A stretch of 64,000 nucleotides of DNA, taken from assembly GCF_001439925.1 (NCBI RefSeq), contig NZ_LMBV01000001.1, positions 245,217-309,216 of the forward strand, given 5' to 3'. Under the pieces are notes generated by a model. The model was not told the origin of the DNA. It was given only the letters and a program-made list of their open reading frames with translations, and made no database searches. The DNA is from Peribacillus muralis. GTDB taxonomy: Bacteria; Bacillota; Bacilli; Bacillales; DSM-1321. Both the position numbers and the translations under genes were made by a program. Shown piece by piece: positions 26,846 to 36,606 of this stretch (position 1 is its first letter; every line of letters starts with the position of its first letter).

Positions 26846-27808
26846 CTCTATAAGAGAATGTAAGAGATAAACTCTGCCTCTGTTATGTCCGGAATGCTTC
26901 AGTTTCAATGAGGCTAATAATTTTTTTGTGCTGGATGGAGATCGGATTTGGAGGAAATTACGAAATTCGCTGTTGGTAATGGAAGGTTTTACGAGATAGA
27001 GATAATCTAAAAGTGCCGAAATATGAGCATCATGGGAAGTATCCAAACAGGTACGGCAAATCCATTTTCTCTGCCGCTCCATGGAATATGCATGACACTT
27101 AAAGCAGAAGACACCAGTTTGGAGGGCGGTACTTGGTATTCTATAAGTCTCTAATGGTTTTGGAATAAAAGGGGTATGTCCATCCAACAATAGACTCGAT
27201 ATACGCTTCATAGCCCTTCTTGAAAGTAACTCTTCCTTATATTTGTTATTTAATTCGGCAATTTTAAGAAGAATACGGTCTTTACGTATTATTTTCGTAT
27301 TAATTTCCTTATTCGAAGCCCGAATTATTGTTGAAGAATTTGCACTGATAACGAGGGTTTCAACTGGAAGGTTGTTCATCCTTTTTGTTTTTAACCAGTC
27401 TAACAGATGCCGGCGCTGGCGGCTTACTTGCAATATTGGATCGTCAAAAGCTTCCGTTTTTCCATCTGGATTTGTGCGAATGAGTTGATTGAAAGTATTG
27501 TCAAAATAAATTTCACCAGCCATGTTTTTGACTTCAAGGATTAATAGGAAGGAGGGTGTGAGAATGAGGATGTCCATTTGGAACGGATAAGGTGAACTGC
27601 TTAGACGGAGGTCATGAAAGAGTAGATAGTCTTTTTCAGGAAGGGCTTTAAGTAAATTGAAGACTCTGTATTCACCGTTGTATCCTGCCCTGATTTTTTT
27701 GATATCTTCTTGTATTGCCGATTGCTTTGCATATCCAGGAGGTAAACGCCGTATGAGCGCTTCCAGCACCTCGATTTTTAAAGGCATCTTGCATTCTTTT
27801 ATAATCAT
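26840..27808 (-). CDS. NERD (nuclease-related) domain protein
   Basis: A 322-residue protein with an N-terminal helical part and a NERD domain at about residues 45-160: GEYRVFNLL, then the PD-(D/E)XK-like core with QMDILILTPSFLLILEVKNM (Asp and Glu-x-Lys) and ADDPILQVSRQRRHL-like sequence. Near residue 242 a zinc-ribbon-type CFKCH...CRTC follows. NERD proteins are predicted nucleases or DNA-processing factors; the role in Bacillus is unknown and some act in phage defence or plasmid contexts. I chose ATG 27808 because AGGAG lies 8 nt before; GTG 27817 overlaps that site. The gene is flanked on both sides by the same short repeat family. Confidence 0.82.
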   Translation of the reverse strand: MIIKECKMPLKIEVLEALIRRLPPGYAKQSAIQEDIKKIRAGYNGEYRVFNLLKALPEKDYLLFHDLRLSSSPYPFQMDILILTPSFLLILEVKNMAGEIYFDNTFNQLIRTNPDGKTEAFDDPILQVSRQRRHLLDWLKTKRMNNLPVETLVISANSSTIIRASNKEINTKIIRKDRILLKIAELNNKYKEELLSRRAMKRISSLLLDGHTPFIPKPLETYRIPSTALQTGVFCFKCHAYSMERQRKWICRTCLDTSHDAHISALLDYLYLVKPSITNSEFRNFLQIRSPSSTKKLLASLKLKHSGHNRGRVYLLHSLIEG

Positions 27809-27943
27809 GATAATCACTCCTTATAGAATTAAGTAAAGTATTCTCCATTTATAAATTAGTTTCCTGTTATTTGGAGGAATTAACTGAATTAAATAATAAA
27901 ACTTTGTTTAATCCATCCACCCAGGAATGTATTGGAAATAATT

Positions 27944-27996
27944 CGACCTAGAAGGGGGATAATCCGTCCCAAACGGAAATAATCCGTCCATCGCGA
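27944..27996. repeat. Diverged copy of the 42-nt repeat family
   Basis: TTCGACCTAGAAGGGGGAT followed by AATCCGTCCC and a second AATCCGTCC. It matches the word order of the units at 26721-26845. Together with those it brackets the NERD gene. The rest of 27818-28135 holds only promoter sequence. Confidence 0.75.
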
Positions 27997-28081
27997 AAAG
28001 TGGTCATTTGCTTTTTCCTACTTTTCCAATTAGGATAATTTGTAAAATCGAGGATGGGTGAATGCATTTCTGGCGGGGATA

Positions 28082-28090
28082 TGCTATAAT
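28082..28090 (+). promoter_or_regulatory. Extended -10 promoter for cymR
   Basis: TGCTATAAT fits an extended -10 element about 46 nt before the cymR start. No clear -35. Confidence 0.5.
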
Positions 28091-28135
28091 TTCATAAGAA
28101 TTTAGAAACGGATAAATAATTTGAGGTGTATATAT

Positions 28136-28555
28136 ATGAAGATATCTACTAAAGGCCGTTATGGTTTAACGATTATGATTGAGCTTGCTAAACATTATGG
28201 GGAAGGCCCGAAAAGTTTGAAGTCGATTGCCCAGACGCATAATTTGTCGGAGCATTATTTGGAGCAGTTGATTGCGCCGCTTCGTAATGCGGGTTTGGTT
28301 AAGAGCGTCCGTGGGGCGTATGGCGGGTATGTTTTGTCTAAGGATCCTCAGGAGATTACTTCGGGTGATGTGATTCGGGTTTTGGAAGGGCCGATTACCC
28401 CTGTTGAAGGAATTGAAGAAGAAGAGCCGGTGAAGCGCCAGCTTTGGATTCGGATTCGTGATGCTGTGAAGGATGTATTGGATAATACGACGCTGATGGA
28501 TTTGGCGAATTACAAGGATACGGGTGAAATCGATTCTTATATGTACTATATTTAA
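28136..28555 (+). CDS. cymR: Rrf2-family repressor of cysteine metabolism
   Basis: A 139-residue Rrf2 winged-helix regulator, the master repressor of sulfur and cysteine uptake genes in Bacillus, active in complex with CysK. The sequence follows Bacillus subtilis CymR closely: MKISTKGRYGLTIMIELAKH, NLSEHYLEQLIAPLRNAGLV, RGAYGGYVLSKDP and a C-terminal WIRIRDAVKDVLD. There is no Fe-S cysteine trio, as expected for CymR. ATG 28136 is preceded by GAGGTG; an upstream in-frame TTG has no site. A likely target, the yrrT-mccAB operon, is also in this window at 51255. Confidence 0.95.
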   Translation: MKISTKGRYGLTIMIELAKHYGEGPKSLKSIAQTHNLSEHYLEQLIAPLRNAGLVKSVRGAYGGYVLSKDPQEITSGDVIRVLEGPITPVEGIEEEEPVKRQLWIRIRDAVKDVLDNTTLMDLANYKDTGEIDSYMYYI

Positions 28556-28616
28556 GTAATCAGCAATGCGCCTATTTTTTAGGCGCTTGCGTTTTTTTAA
28601 TGGAGGCGACAAAAAA

Positions 28617-29762
28617 GTGGATAGAATATATTTAGATCATGCGGCGACTTCACCGATGCATCCGAATGTGATCGATAGGATGATGGCCGTCATGAGCCAT
28701 GATTTTGGTAATCCGTCGAGCATTCATGCGTTCGGGCGGGAGGCGCGCCATGTTTTGGATGAGGCCCGTTCGAGCATTGCCAAGAGCATTGGTGCCGGAC
28801 GGAATGAGATCATTTTCACGAGCGGTGGAACAGAGGCGGATAATACGGCAATCATTGGGGCTGCAAATGCGTATAAAGAAAAAGGGAAGCACATCATTAC
28901 GACGGAGATTGAGCATCATGCTGTTTTGCATACGTGCCAATTCCTTGAGAAGTCTGGCTTTGATGTCACATATTTACCTGTGAATGAAGCGGGGCTTATT
29001 TCTGTTGCGGATGTAAAGGGCGCATTGCGCGATGATACGATTTTGGTTTCGGTCATGTTTGGCAACAATGAGGTCGGATCGATCCAGCCGATTGCTGAAA
29101 TCGGTCAAATGCTTAAAGATCATCAAGCGATATTCCATACGGACGCGGTTCAGGCATATGGTTTGATGCCTATCGATGTTCGTGGGTTGGGTGTGGATTT
29201 GCTGAGTGTTTCCGCTCATAAAATCAACGGTCCTAAAGGAATTGGCTTTCTGTATATACGTGAAGGGCTGAAGCTGAGCCCCCATTTATATGGAGGGGAG
29301 CAAGAACGCAAACGCCGCGCGGGTACGGAGAGTGTGCCGGCCATTGCTGGTTTTTCAGAGGCTGTGTCAATTGCTCAGCATGAGATGGAAACCAAATCCG
29401 CGCAATACAAGCGCTTTAAAGACGTATTGCTTGCCGTCTTCGATGAGGCGGATGTACAATATGAAATTAACGGATCTATCGAACAGTCGCTGCCGCATGT
29501 GTTGAATGTAAGTTTTCCAGGCACGAATGTCGAATCGATGCTCGTTAATCTCGACTTGGCAGGTGTTGCGGTTTCGAGCGGTTCAGCCTGTACGGCAGGG
29601 TCCATCGAACCTTCACATGTACTTGACGCCATGTTCGGCAAGAATTCGGAGCGGGCGAAGAATTCGATTCGTTTTAGCTTCGGTTTGCATAACACGGAAC
29701 ACGGTGTCAGGTCTGCGGCTGAAACGACCGTGAAAATCATTAACAGATTAGTGGGAAGGTAA
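28617..29762 (+). CDS. Cysteine desulfurase (YrvO/NifS family)
   Basis: A 381-residue PLP enzyme that removes sulfur from cysteine and passes it to partner proteins. It has YLDHAATSPMHPNV, GNPSSIHAFGREA, TSGGTEADN, the PLP lysine in SAHKINGPKG (near residue 200), and the catalytic-loop SSGSACTAGS Cys near 322. It lies 30 nt before mnmA; in Bacillus subtilis the equivalent YrvO feeds MnmA for s2U34 tRNA thiolation. GTG 28617 follows GGAGGCG; the ATG at 28566 has no ribosome site. The gene starts 61 nt after cymR and may be co-transcribed with it. Confidence 0.95.
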   Translation: MDRIYLDHAATSPMHPNVIDRMMAVMSHDFGNPSSIHAFGREARHVLDEARSSIAKSIGAGRNEIIFTSGGTEADNTAIIGAANAYKEKGKHIITTEIEHHAVLHTCQFLEKSGFDVTYLPVNEAGLISVADVKGALRDDTILVSVMFGNNEVGSIQPIAEIGQMLKDHQAIFHTDAVQAYGLMPIDVRGLGVDLLSVSAHKINGPKGIGFLYIREGLKLSPHLYGGEQERKRRAGTESVPAIAGFSEAVSIAQHEMETKSAQYKRFKDVLLAVFDEADVQYEINGSIEQSLPHVLNVSFPGTNVESMLVNLDLAGVAVSSGSACTAGSIEPSHVLDAMFGKNSERAKNSIRFSFGLHNTEHGVRSAAETTVKIINRLVGR

Positions 29763-29774
29763 TCCTTCCTTTAA

Positions 29775-30908
<1,134 letters not shown>

Positions 30909-30915
30909 AATAAGC

Positions 30916-30952
30916 ATGTCCCCAGCTGTGTTTGCGGTTGGGGACTTCTTTT
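30916..30952 (+). terminator. Terminator after mnmA
   Basis: GTCCCCAGC and the near-complement GGTTGGGGAC form a stem, followed by TTCTTTT. Confidence 0.85.
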
Positions 30953-31022
30953 GGATTGCGAGTGCTGCCTGAAATGGGCCTTTGGCATATGCTATACTTT
31001 TTATAATAAAAATGGAGTGTGA

Positions 31023-31694
31023 ATGGATATGGATAAGAATCAACAAGGAATTGAATTTATGCAACAAGGGAAATACGAGGAAGCGGCGAAAGTTTTTAAT
31101 GAGGCAATCGAGGAAAATCCGAATGAGCCTGTCGCTTACATAAACTTTGGGAATGTATTGACTGCCGTGGGTGAAACGGATAAAGCGGTCAAATTTTACA
31201 AAAAGGCGATCGAGCTGGATGAAAACGCTGCTGCAGCTTACTATTCATTAGGAAACTTATACTATGAGTCCGATTCCAAATTGGTCGAAGCGAAGGACAT
31301 GTTTGAAAAAGCGATTCGTTTAGGCTTGGAAAACAGCGATGCTTACTTCATGCTTGGATTGACTTTAATGGCATTGGAACAGCCGAAGCTGGCGATGCCT
31401 TATTTACAGAGAACGGTTGAGCTGAGCCCTGAGGACGTTGACGCGAGATTCCAATATGCGCTATGTCTTGCAAATGCAGAATTGTATGATGAACTGATCA
31501 ATCAACTGAATCTAGTGGTGGAACAGGATCCGAGTCATGCGGATGCTTATTATAATTTAGGTGTAGCGTTTGCTGGGTATAAGGAAGATGCCAAAGCGGC
31601 AATTGCCTATTTCGACAAAGCGTTGGAGGCACAGCCTGATCATATGCTGGCTGGGCACGGCAAGAAACTGATGGAAGAAATGAATGCCGAGTAA
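31023..31694 (+). CDS. yrrB: TPR repeat protein YrrB
   Basis: A 223-residue protein built almost wholly of tetratricopeptide repeats, about six, seen as recurring patterns such as AYINFGNVLTAVGETDKAVKFYKKAIELD and AYYNLGVAF...A. TPRs mediate protein contacts; the exact partner is not known. The order mnmA-yrrB-recD2 matches Bacillus subtilis. ATG 31023 and an in-frame ATG at 31029 are both possible behind TGGAGTG; the second has slightly better spacing. A TGCTATACT extended -10 lies about 35 nt upstream. Confidence 0.88.
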   Translation: MDMDKNQQGIEFMQQGKYEEAAKVFNEAIEENPNEPVAYINFGNVLTAVGETDKAVKFYKKAIELDENAAAAYYSLGNLYYESDSKLVEAKDMFEKAIRLGLENSDAYFMLGLTLMALEQPKLAMPYLQRTVELSPEDVDARFQYALCLANAELYDELINQLNLVVEQDPSHADAYYNLGVAFAGYKEDAKAAIAYFDKALEAQPDHMLAGHGKKLMEEMNAE

Positions 31695-31730
31695 CTAGAC
31701 GGCATATGCATGGAAAGGTGGGGAGAAGCG

Positions 31731-34139
31731 TTGAGCCAGCAAGATTCGTTGGATTTGTTTTCAGAAGAGAAAATGTTCATGAAGGGCAGTCATTTGGTGA
31801 CGATTTTTCATAATGAGGAAAATATGTACTCGGTTGTAAGAATACGCGTTCATGAAACGAATCTGAATTATGAAGAGAAGGAAGCTGTCGTAACGGGTTA
31901 TTTTCCAAGGATGCATGAGGACGAGATCTATATTTTTTATGGGGCGATGAAGGAACATCCCCGCTTTGGCCTACAATTTCATGTTGAGCATTTTCGCAAG
32001 GATTTGCCCCAATCCAAGGAAGGCATCGTCAGTTATTTATCCGGTGACCTGTTCAAGGGAATCGGAAAAAAAACAGCCGAAAGCATTGTTGAGACACTAG
32101 GGGAAAAGGCAATATCCAAAATTCTGGCTCAGCCTTCGTTACTGGATGATATCCCAAAGCTATCTGGAGAAAAAGCAAAGGGTCTCTATGATACGTTAGT
32201 CGAGCATCAAGGTCTGGAGCAGGTGATGATCGCCCTGAATCAATATGGCTTCGGGCCACAGCTCTCGATGAAAATTTATCAAATGTATAAGCAGGATACG
32301 ATTTCGATGGTTCAGGGAAATCCGTATAAGCTTGTGGAGGATATTGAAGGCATCGGTTTTGGGCGGGCCGATGAACTCGGGCATCAGCTCGGGATTTCAG
32401 GCAATCACCCTGACCGGATCAAGGCGGCCTGTCTGTATACGCTTGAAGCAGAGTGCCTTCAGGACGGAAACATCTACATAGAAGCTGAGCAGCTTTTGGA
32501 AGCGGTCAAAAAGCTGCTTGAGGAAAATAAACGGGACCGAATCGAATTCACGAATATTTCCTCGGTAATAATCGAATTGACGGAGGAAGGCAAAATCGTT
32601 GTCGAAGATCAACGAATTTATTCGCCATCATTATTTTATTCCGAAAAGGGAATCGTCATGAACATCAAGCGGCTGCTCGCCCAAACCGAGTATGAGGACC
32701 AATTCCCGGAATCGGAGTTTTTACTGGCACTGGGCAAGCTGGAGGAACGGCTTGATGTTTCATATGCCGCGGCACAAAAGGAAGCGATACAAACAGCGCT
32801 GCAGTCGCCCATGCTCATTCTGACAGGGGGACCGGGTACCGGTAAGACGACCGTCATTAAAGGGATCGTTGAGCTTTATGCAGAGCTGCATGGTGTATCC
32901 ATGGATAGTAATGATTATAAAAAAGAAGGAAGCGACCCGTTTCCCTTCGTACTGGCGGCTCCTACCGGGCGTGCGGCGAAACGTATGGCTGAATCGACCG
33001 GTCTCCCCGCCGTCACGATTCACCGTTTGTTGGGATGGAATGGGAGTGAAGGCTTTTCACATGATGAGGATAATCGATTGGATGGGCGGATCGTGATCAT
33101 CGATGAGGTATCGATGGTCGACACATGGCTTGCCAATCAATTATTCAAGGCCCTGCCGGAAAATGTCCAGGTTATATTGGTGGGAGATGAAGATCAGTTG
33201 CCATCAGTCGGTCCTGGACAGGTTCTGAAGGATTTGCTTGCATCGAATTGTGTACCGACTGTCAGCCTTGAGCATATTTATCGTCAAGCTGATGGCTCTT
33301 CAATCATTGAATTGGCCCATGATATCAAAAAGGGAAAACTTCCTGATGATGTGACGAAGCAGCAAGAAGATCGATCGTTCATCCGCTGCCAGACTGGCCA
33401 AATCTCACAGGTAATCGAGAAGGTCGTTGCCAATGCGCGGACGAAGGGCTTCACGGCAAAGGATATACAGGTATTGGCTCCGATGTACAGAGGACCTGCC
33501 GGAATTGATGCACTGAATAAAATGCTTCAGGAAGTGTTCAATAGCAATGTCAATGAAAAACGGCGGGAAATTAAATTCGGCGACGTGATTTACAGGACGG
33601 GAGATAAGGTGCTGCAGTTGGTGAACCAGCCTGAGGAAGGGGTATTTAACGGCGATATGGGTGAAATCGTGTCGATCTTGTTCGCTAAGGAAAATACCGA
33701 TTCTGTCGATAAAGTCATCATATCGTTCGAAGGAATCGAAGTGACTTACACGAAACAGGATCTGAATCAGATTACCCATGCGTATTGCTGCTCCATCCAC
33801 AAATCACAGGGAAGTGAGTTTCCCATCGTCATTTTGCCGGTAGTGAAAAGCTACTATCGGATGCTCCGACGGAATTTATTGTATACCGCAATTACGCGAA
33901 GCAAGAATTTCCTGATTCTATGCGGGGAAGAAGATGCGTTCCGTCTAGGGATCGAACGGAATGATGAGATGCGCCGGAAAACGACTTTACAAGAAAAGCT
34001 GCGCGAGATTTTGAGCGAAGAAGACGTTCCCGTTGAGAAGGTAGTGGTAGAAGAACGAGGGGCAAGCTATTTGGATATCCTCATGCATACTGATCCGATG
34101 ATCGGGATGGAGAATGTCACACCTTATGATTTTATGTAG
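31731..34139 (+). CDS. recD2: ATP-dependent RecD2-type DNA helicase
   Basis: An 802-residue 5'-3' superfamily 1B helicase that works without RecBC and has roles in DNA repair and fork stability. The N-terminal OB-like part includes YFPRMHEDEIYIFYG. Helix-hairpin-helix repeats follow (GIGKKTAESIV, IEGIGFGRADELG). Walker A GGPGTGKTT has Lys372; Walker B is IIDEVSMVD; late motifs include AYCCSIHKSQGSEF and YTAITRSK. I prefer TTG 31731 (GGTGGGGAGAAG upstream, N terminus matching family length) over ATG 31710, which has no site. It is 36 nt after yrrB, so they are probably one operon. Confidence 0.94.
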   Translation: MSQQDSLDLFSEEKMFMKGSHLVTIFHNEENMYSVVRIRVHETNLNYEEKEAVVTGYFPRMHEDEIYIFYGAMKEHPRFGLQFHVEHFRKDLPQSKEGIVSYLSGDLFKGIGKKTAESIVETLGEKAISKILAQPSLLDDIPKLSGEKAKGLYDTLVEHQGLEQVMIALNQYGFGPQLSMKIYQMYKQDTISMVQGNPYKLVEDIEGIGFGRADELGHQLGISGNHPDRIKAACLYTLEAECLQDGNIYIEAEQLLEAVKKLLEENKRDRIEFTNISSVIIELTEEGKIVVEDQRIYSPSLFYSEKGIVMNIKRLLAQTEYEDQFPESEFLLALGKLEERLDVSYAAAQKEAIQTALQSPMLILTGGPGTGKTTVIKGIVELYAELHGVSMDSNDYKKEGSDPFPFVLAAPTGRAAKRMAESTGLPAVTIHRLLGWNGSEGFSHDEDNRLDGRIVIIDEVSMVDTWLANQLFKALPENVQVILVGDEDQLPSVGPGQVLKDLLASNCVPTVSLEHIYRQADGSSIIELAHDIKKGKLPDDVTKQQEDRSFIRCQTGQISQVIEKVVANARTKGFTAKDIQVLAPMYRGPAGIDALNKMLQEVFNSNVNEKRREIKFGDVIYRTGDKVLQLVNQPEEGVFNGDMGEIVSILFAKENTDSVDKVIISFEGIEVTYTKQDLNQITHAYCCSIHKSQGSEFPIVILPVVKSYYRMLRRNLLYTAITRSKNFLILCGEEDAFRLGIERNDEMRRKTTLQEKLREILSEEDVPVEKVVVEERGASYLDILMHTDPMIGMENVTPYDFM

Positions 34140-34243
34140 CTCTGGTCCGTTCATCAATTTGATGAATTTGGTTTTACAAACATAGTTTTTGTGGAATGAC
34201 TATACAATATAACTTATATGTGAGTAGAACAGGGGGAAATTGA

Positions 34244-34810
34244 GTGAAAAAAGGGTGGATAATAGGATTAGTCGTTATCGTTTTACTGATCATTTATGGG
34301 GTCTCTTCATACAATGGGCTTGTCAGTGCCAATGAAGACGTCGACAATAAGTGGTCGCAGGTGGATAATCAATTGAAGCGGAGGGCGGACTTGATTCCGA
34401 ATCTCGTCGAAACCGTAAAGGGATATGCGAAGCATGAAACGGAAGCCATTAAAGCGGTGAGTGACGCTCGCTCGAAGCTGGCTGGTGCCAATTCCACGGA
34501 AGATGCGATTGCAGCGGACCAAGAAATGAGTGGTGCCTTAAGCCGTTTGTTGGTGGTAGTTGAAAACTATCCCGATTTAAAGGCCAACGAGAACTTCAAG
34601 GGCCTGATGGATAGTTTGGAAGGAACGGAAAATAGACTGACGGTGGCTCGAAAAGATTATAATGATGAAGTCACCAATTATAATAAGACGATTAAACGAT
34701 TCCCGAAGAGCCTGATGGCGAGCGCCTTCGCATTCGAGGCAAAGCCGTATTTTGAAGTGACCGACCAAGAAAAAGAAACGCCAAAGGTTGATTTCGGGAG
34801 CGATAAATAA
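34244..34810 (+). CDS. LemA family protein
   Basis: A 188-residue membrane protein with a single N-terminal helix (about residues 4-22) and a long helical outside or cytoplasmic domain. The LemA signature is clear: YNGLVSANEDVDNKWSQVD, then RRADLIPNLVETVKGYAKHE and, near the end, FPKSLMASAFAFEAKPYFEV. Function is not established; family members are linked to envelope stress. GTG 34244 follows AGGGGGAAATTGA. The stop codon overlaps the next start by one base. LemA plus a TPM-domain protein is a very common pair. Confidence 0.93.
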   Translation: MKKGWIIGLVVIVLLIIYGVSSYNGLVSANEDVDNKWSQVDNQLKRRADLIPNLVETVKGYAKHETEAIKAVSDARSKLAGANSTEDAIAADQEMSGALSRLLVVVENYPDLKANENFKGLMDSLEGTENRLTVARKDYNDEVTNYNKTIKRFPKSLMASAFAFEAKPYFEVTDQEKETPKVDFGSDK

Positions 34811-35586
34811 TGAAAAGACTCGCTGTGTTTGCGCTATTCTTCATGTTTTCGTTTCATTTTGCAAATGTAGTCGCAGCACAACCCAGCATCCCGGCACCAG
34901 TTGGGGATATCTATGTCCAGGACTTTGCCGGAGTGCTTGATGACCAGGAAAAATCCGAACTGATCGAACTTGGGAAACGGTTGGATGATGCCACGAAAGC
35001 ACAGATTTCCGTTTTGACCGTCAATTCAATGGAGGGATCCGAAATCGAGGAATACTCGGTCGAGGCGTTGAGGTCATTCAAGCTTGGAGATGCTGAGCTG
35101 AACAACGGTGTTCTCATTGTTCTTGCCAAGGAAGAAAAGAAAATCCGCATTGAAGTGGGGTACGGCCTGGAAGGGGCCATTACCGATATTAGATCTGGCC
35201 AGATTTTGGACAATGTTGCCATTCCGGCGCTGAAAGAAGGGAATTACGATTCCGCACTGACTGAAACCTATAAGGCCGTCTATAATGATGTCACGAAAGA
35301 ATATGATTTAGGCAAAGAGTTTCAACAAGATATTGCCGTACAGCCTGAACCAGAGCCTGATACCTTTCAGCCATCCGGCTTACAGATTTTTCTCATTATC
35401 ATGGTTGCCATCATCTTGTTCATCCTTGATGCTAAATTCTTTAAAGGAATTCTCCTTCAAACATTACTCAATATCCTTTTGATTTTCATTAGTCGCGGAG
35501 GGGGCGGCGGCCGTGGCGGCGGCGGCCCACGAGGCGGCGGCGGCGGTGGAAGTTCCGGTGGCGGTGGCTCCAGTAGAGGATGGTAA
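34810..35586 (+). CDS. TPM-domain (YgcG family) membrane protein with Gly-rich tail
   Basis: A 258-residue protein: signal peptide at about 1-24, TPM domain at about 33-175 (VQDFAGVLDDQEKSELI, then RIEVGYGLEGAITD), a membrane helix pair at about 192-228, and a C-terminal tail of mostly Gly and Ser with a few Arg and a final Trp. Such tails are typical of YgcG relatives (for example Psb32/TPM phosphatase-like proteins). The role is probably in envelope maintenance with LemA; activity is not shown. It is translationally coupled to the LemA gene and followed by a terminator. Confidence 0.9.
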   Translation: MKRLAVFALFFMFSFHFANVVAAQPSIPAPVGDIYVQDFAGVLDDQEKSELIELGKRLDDATKAQISVLTVNSMEGSEIEEYSVEALRSFKLGDAELNNGVLIVLAKEEKKIRIEVGYGLEGAITDIRSGQILDNVAIPALKEGNYDSALTETYKAVYNDVTKEYDLGKEFQQDIAVQPEPEPDTFQPSGLQIFLIIMVAIILFILDAKFFKGILLQTLLNILLIFISRGGGGGRGGGGPRGGGGGGSSGGGGSSRGW

Positions 35587-35591
35587 GATGG

Positions 35592-35616
35592 TGACCGGGA
35601 AACCGGTCTTTTTTTT
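35592..35616 (+). terminator. Terminator after the LemA-TPM operon
   Basis: GACCGG and CCGGTC form a short stem with GAAA-like loop, followed by eight T. Confidence 0.85.
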
Positions 35617-35709
35617 ATGCCATCCTTTTCGTGAATCGAACAATGGAAAACCTTTCAGCACATCTATTTCCATCATCAAAGAAATAATATAAATGTTCGG
35701 AAAGGCGGG

Positions 35710-36174
35710 ATGACCTTGCGGACGTTTTCTTTATTGAAAGGGATGCCGGTTTATACAATTAATGGAGATAGAATCGGCACCGTCCATGATTTATCGATCT
35801 CAGAATCGGGTCAGGTAACCGGCTTGGTCATTCATCAGCAAGCATTGTTCAAGAAAGCCTTCCATTTGCAATTGGCCGACATATCTTCTTTCGGACAAGA
35901 CGGGATCGTCATCAAGTTAAAAGACTCAGGCCCTAGAAAAATGCCCGAAGCCTCCATTTGCCTAACCAAGGACGCATTATTGGGGCGGATGCTTTTTTCA
36001 GAAATGGGCGAGGAACTCGGTTTACTGCAGGATGTATATTTCCAGGAAAAAATGGGCACGATTATAGCGTATGAAACAACGGATGGGTTTTTCTCGGAGT
36101 CGACCGTGATTGAATCAAAACAGGCGCCTACGTTTGGGAAGGATACCATCATTGTTTCAGTTAATGAACAGTGA
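35710..36174 (+). CDS. yrrD: PRC-barrel domain protein YrrD
   Basis: A 154-residue protein with two PRC-barrel units. The first starts FSLLKGMPVYTINGDRIGTV and the second LLGRMLFSEMGEELGLL. PRC-barrels are small beta domains involved in RNA processing (RimM) or photosynthetic reaction centre assembly; the Bacillus role is unknown. ATG 35710 follows AAAGGCGGG. The order yrrD, two small genes, AI-2E transporter, alaS is that of Bacillus subtilis. Confidence 0.85.
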   Translation: MTLRTFSLLKGMPVYTINGDRIGTVHDLSISESGQVTGLVIHQQALFKKAFHLQLADISSFGQDGIVIKLKDSGPRKMPEASICLTKDALLGRMLFSEMGEELGLLQDVYFQEKMGTIIAYETTDGFFSESTVIESKQAPTFGKDTIIVSVNEQ

Positions 36175-36184
36175 GGTGTCCATT

Positions 36185-36379
36185 TTGGAAATAAAATGCC
36201 CGAATTGCCGCAGTAAAGATGTGGGGAAGATTGGCGTAAATCAATATTATTGCTGGAATTGTTTTATTGAAATGTCCTTATCAGAAGGGATCATCAATAC
36301 GCACCAGGTCGAGGAAGATGGAAGTTTAAGCTCATTGGACGATTTGTTTGAGGAAAATGACCGCCGCTTCAGTATGTAA
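36185..36379 (+). CDS. Small zinc-ribbon-like protein of 64 residues
   Basis: A 64-residue protein starting at TTG 36185, which follows GAGGTG. It begins MEIKCPNCRSKDVGKIG and continues YYCWNCFIEM, giving two CxxC pairs of a zinc ribbon. The C-terminal half is acidic (SLDDLFEENDRR). It lies 10 nt after yrrD and is probably in the same operon; the position suggests the Bacillus subtilis small gene yrzR, but I am not certain of the name. The long upstream part of this open frame lies inside yrrD and is ignored. Confidence 0.75.
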   Translation: MEIKCPNCRSKDVGKIGVNQYYCWNCFIEMSLSEGIINTHQVEEDGSLSSLDDLFEENDRRFSM

Positions 36380-36400
36380 CTATCGGAAGAGGTGTATGCA

Positions 36401-36514
36401 ATGGCTAGACGTTCACGGAATGCATTAATGAATATGGGTTCGGACATGATGAACTCGAAGACGATCAAGCGGAGCATAAAGAAAATCCGCAAGAGGTTAA
36501 AGTCATTATTATAA
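36401..36514 (+). CDS. Very basic 37-residue protein
   Basis: ATG 36401 is preceded by GGAAGAGGTG. The product begins MARRSRNALMNMGSDMMN and ends with a run of Lys/Arg residues (KRSIKKIRKRLKSLL). It sits between the zinc-ribbon gene and a terminator, probably the last gene of the yrrD operon, and corresponds in position to a small gene in Bacillus subtilis (yrzQ-like). It may bind nucleic acid because of its charge; this is inference. Confidence 0.65.
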   Translation: MARRSRNALMNMGSDMMNSKTIKRSIKKIRKRLKSLL

Positions 36515-36525
36515 CATGTGGCTAG

Positions 36526-36554
36526 GGTGTCCTTATCATAGGGCACTTTTTTTT
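36526..36554 (+). terminator. Terminator after the yrrD operon
   Basis: GTGTCC pairs with GGGCAC (one G-T pair), followed by eight T. Confidence 0.8.
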
Positions 36555-36606
36555 GGTATGAAAACCTTCACTCTTTCTAAGACTAAATGTGCGGGAGGTG
36601 TTTGGT

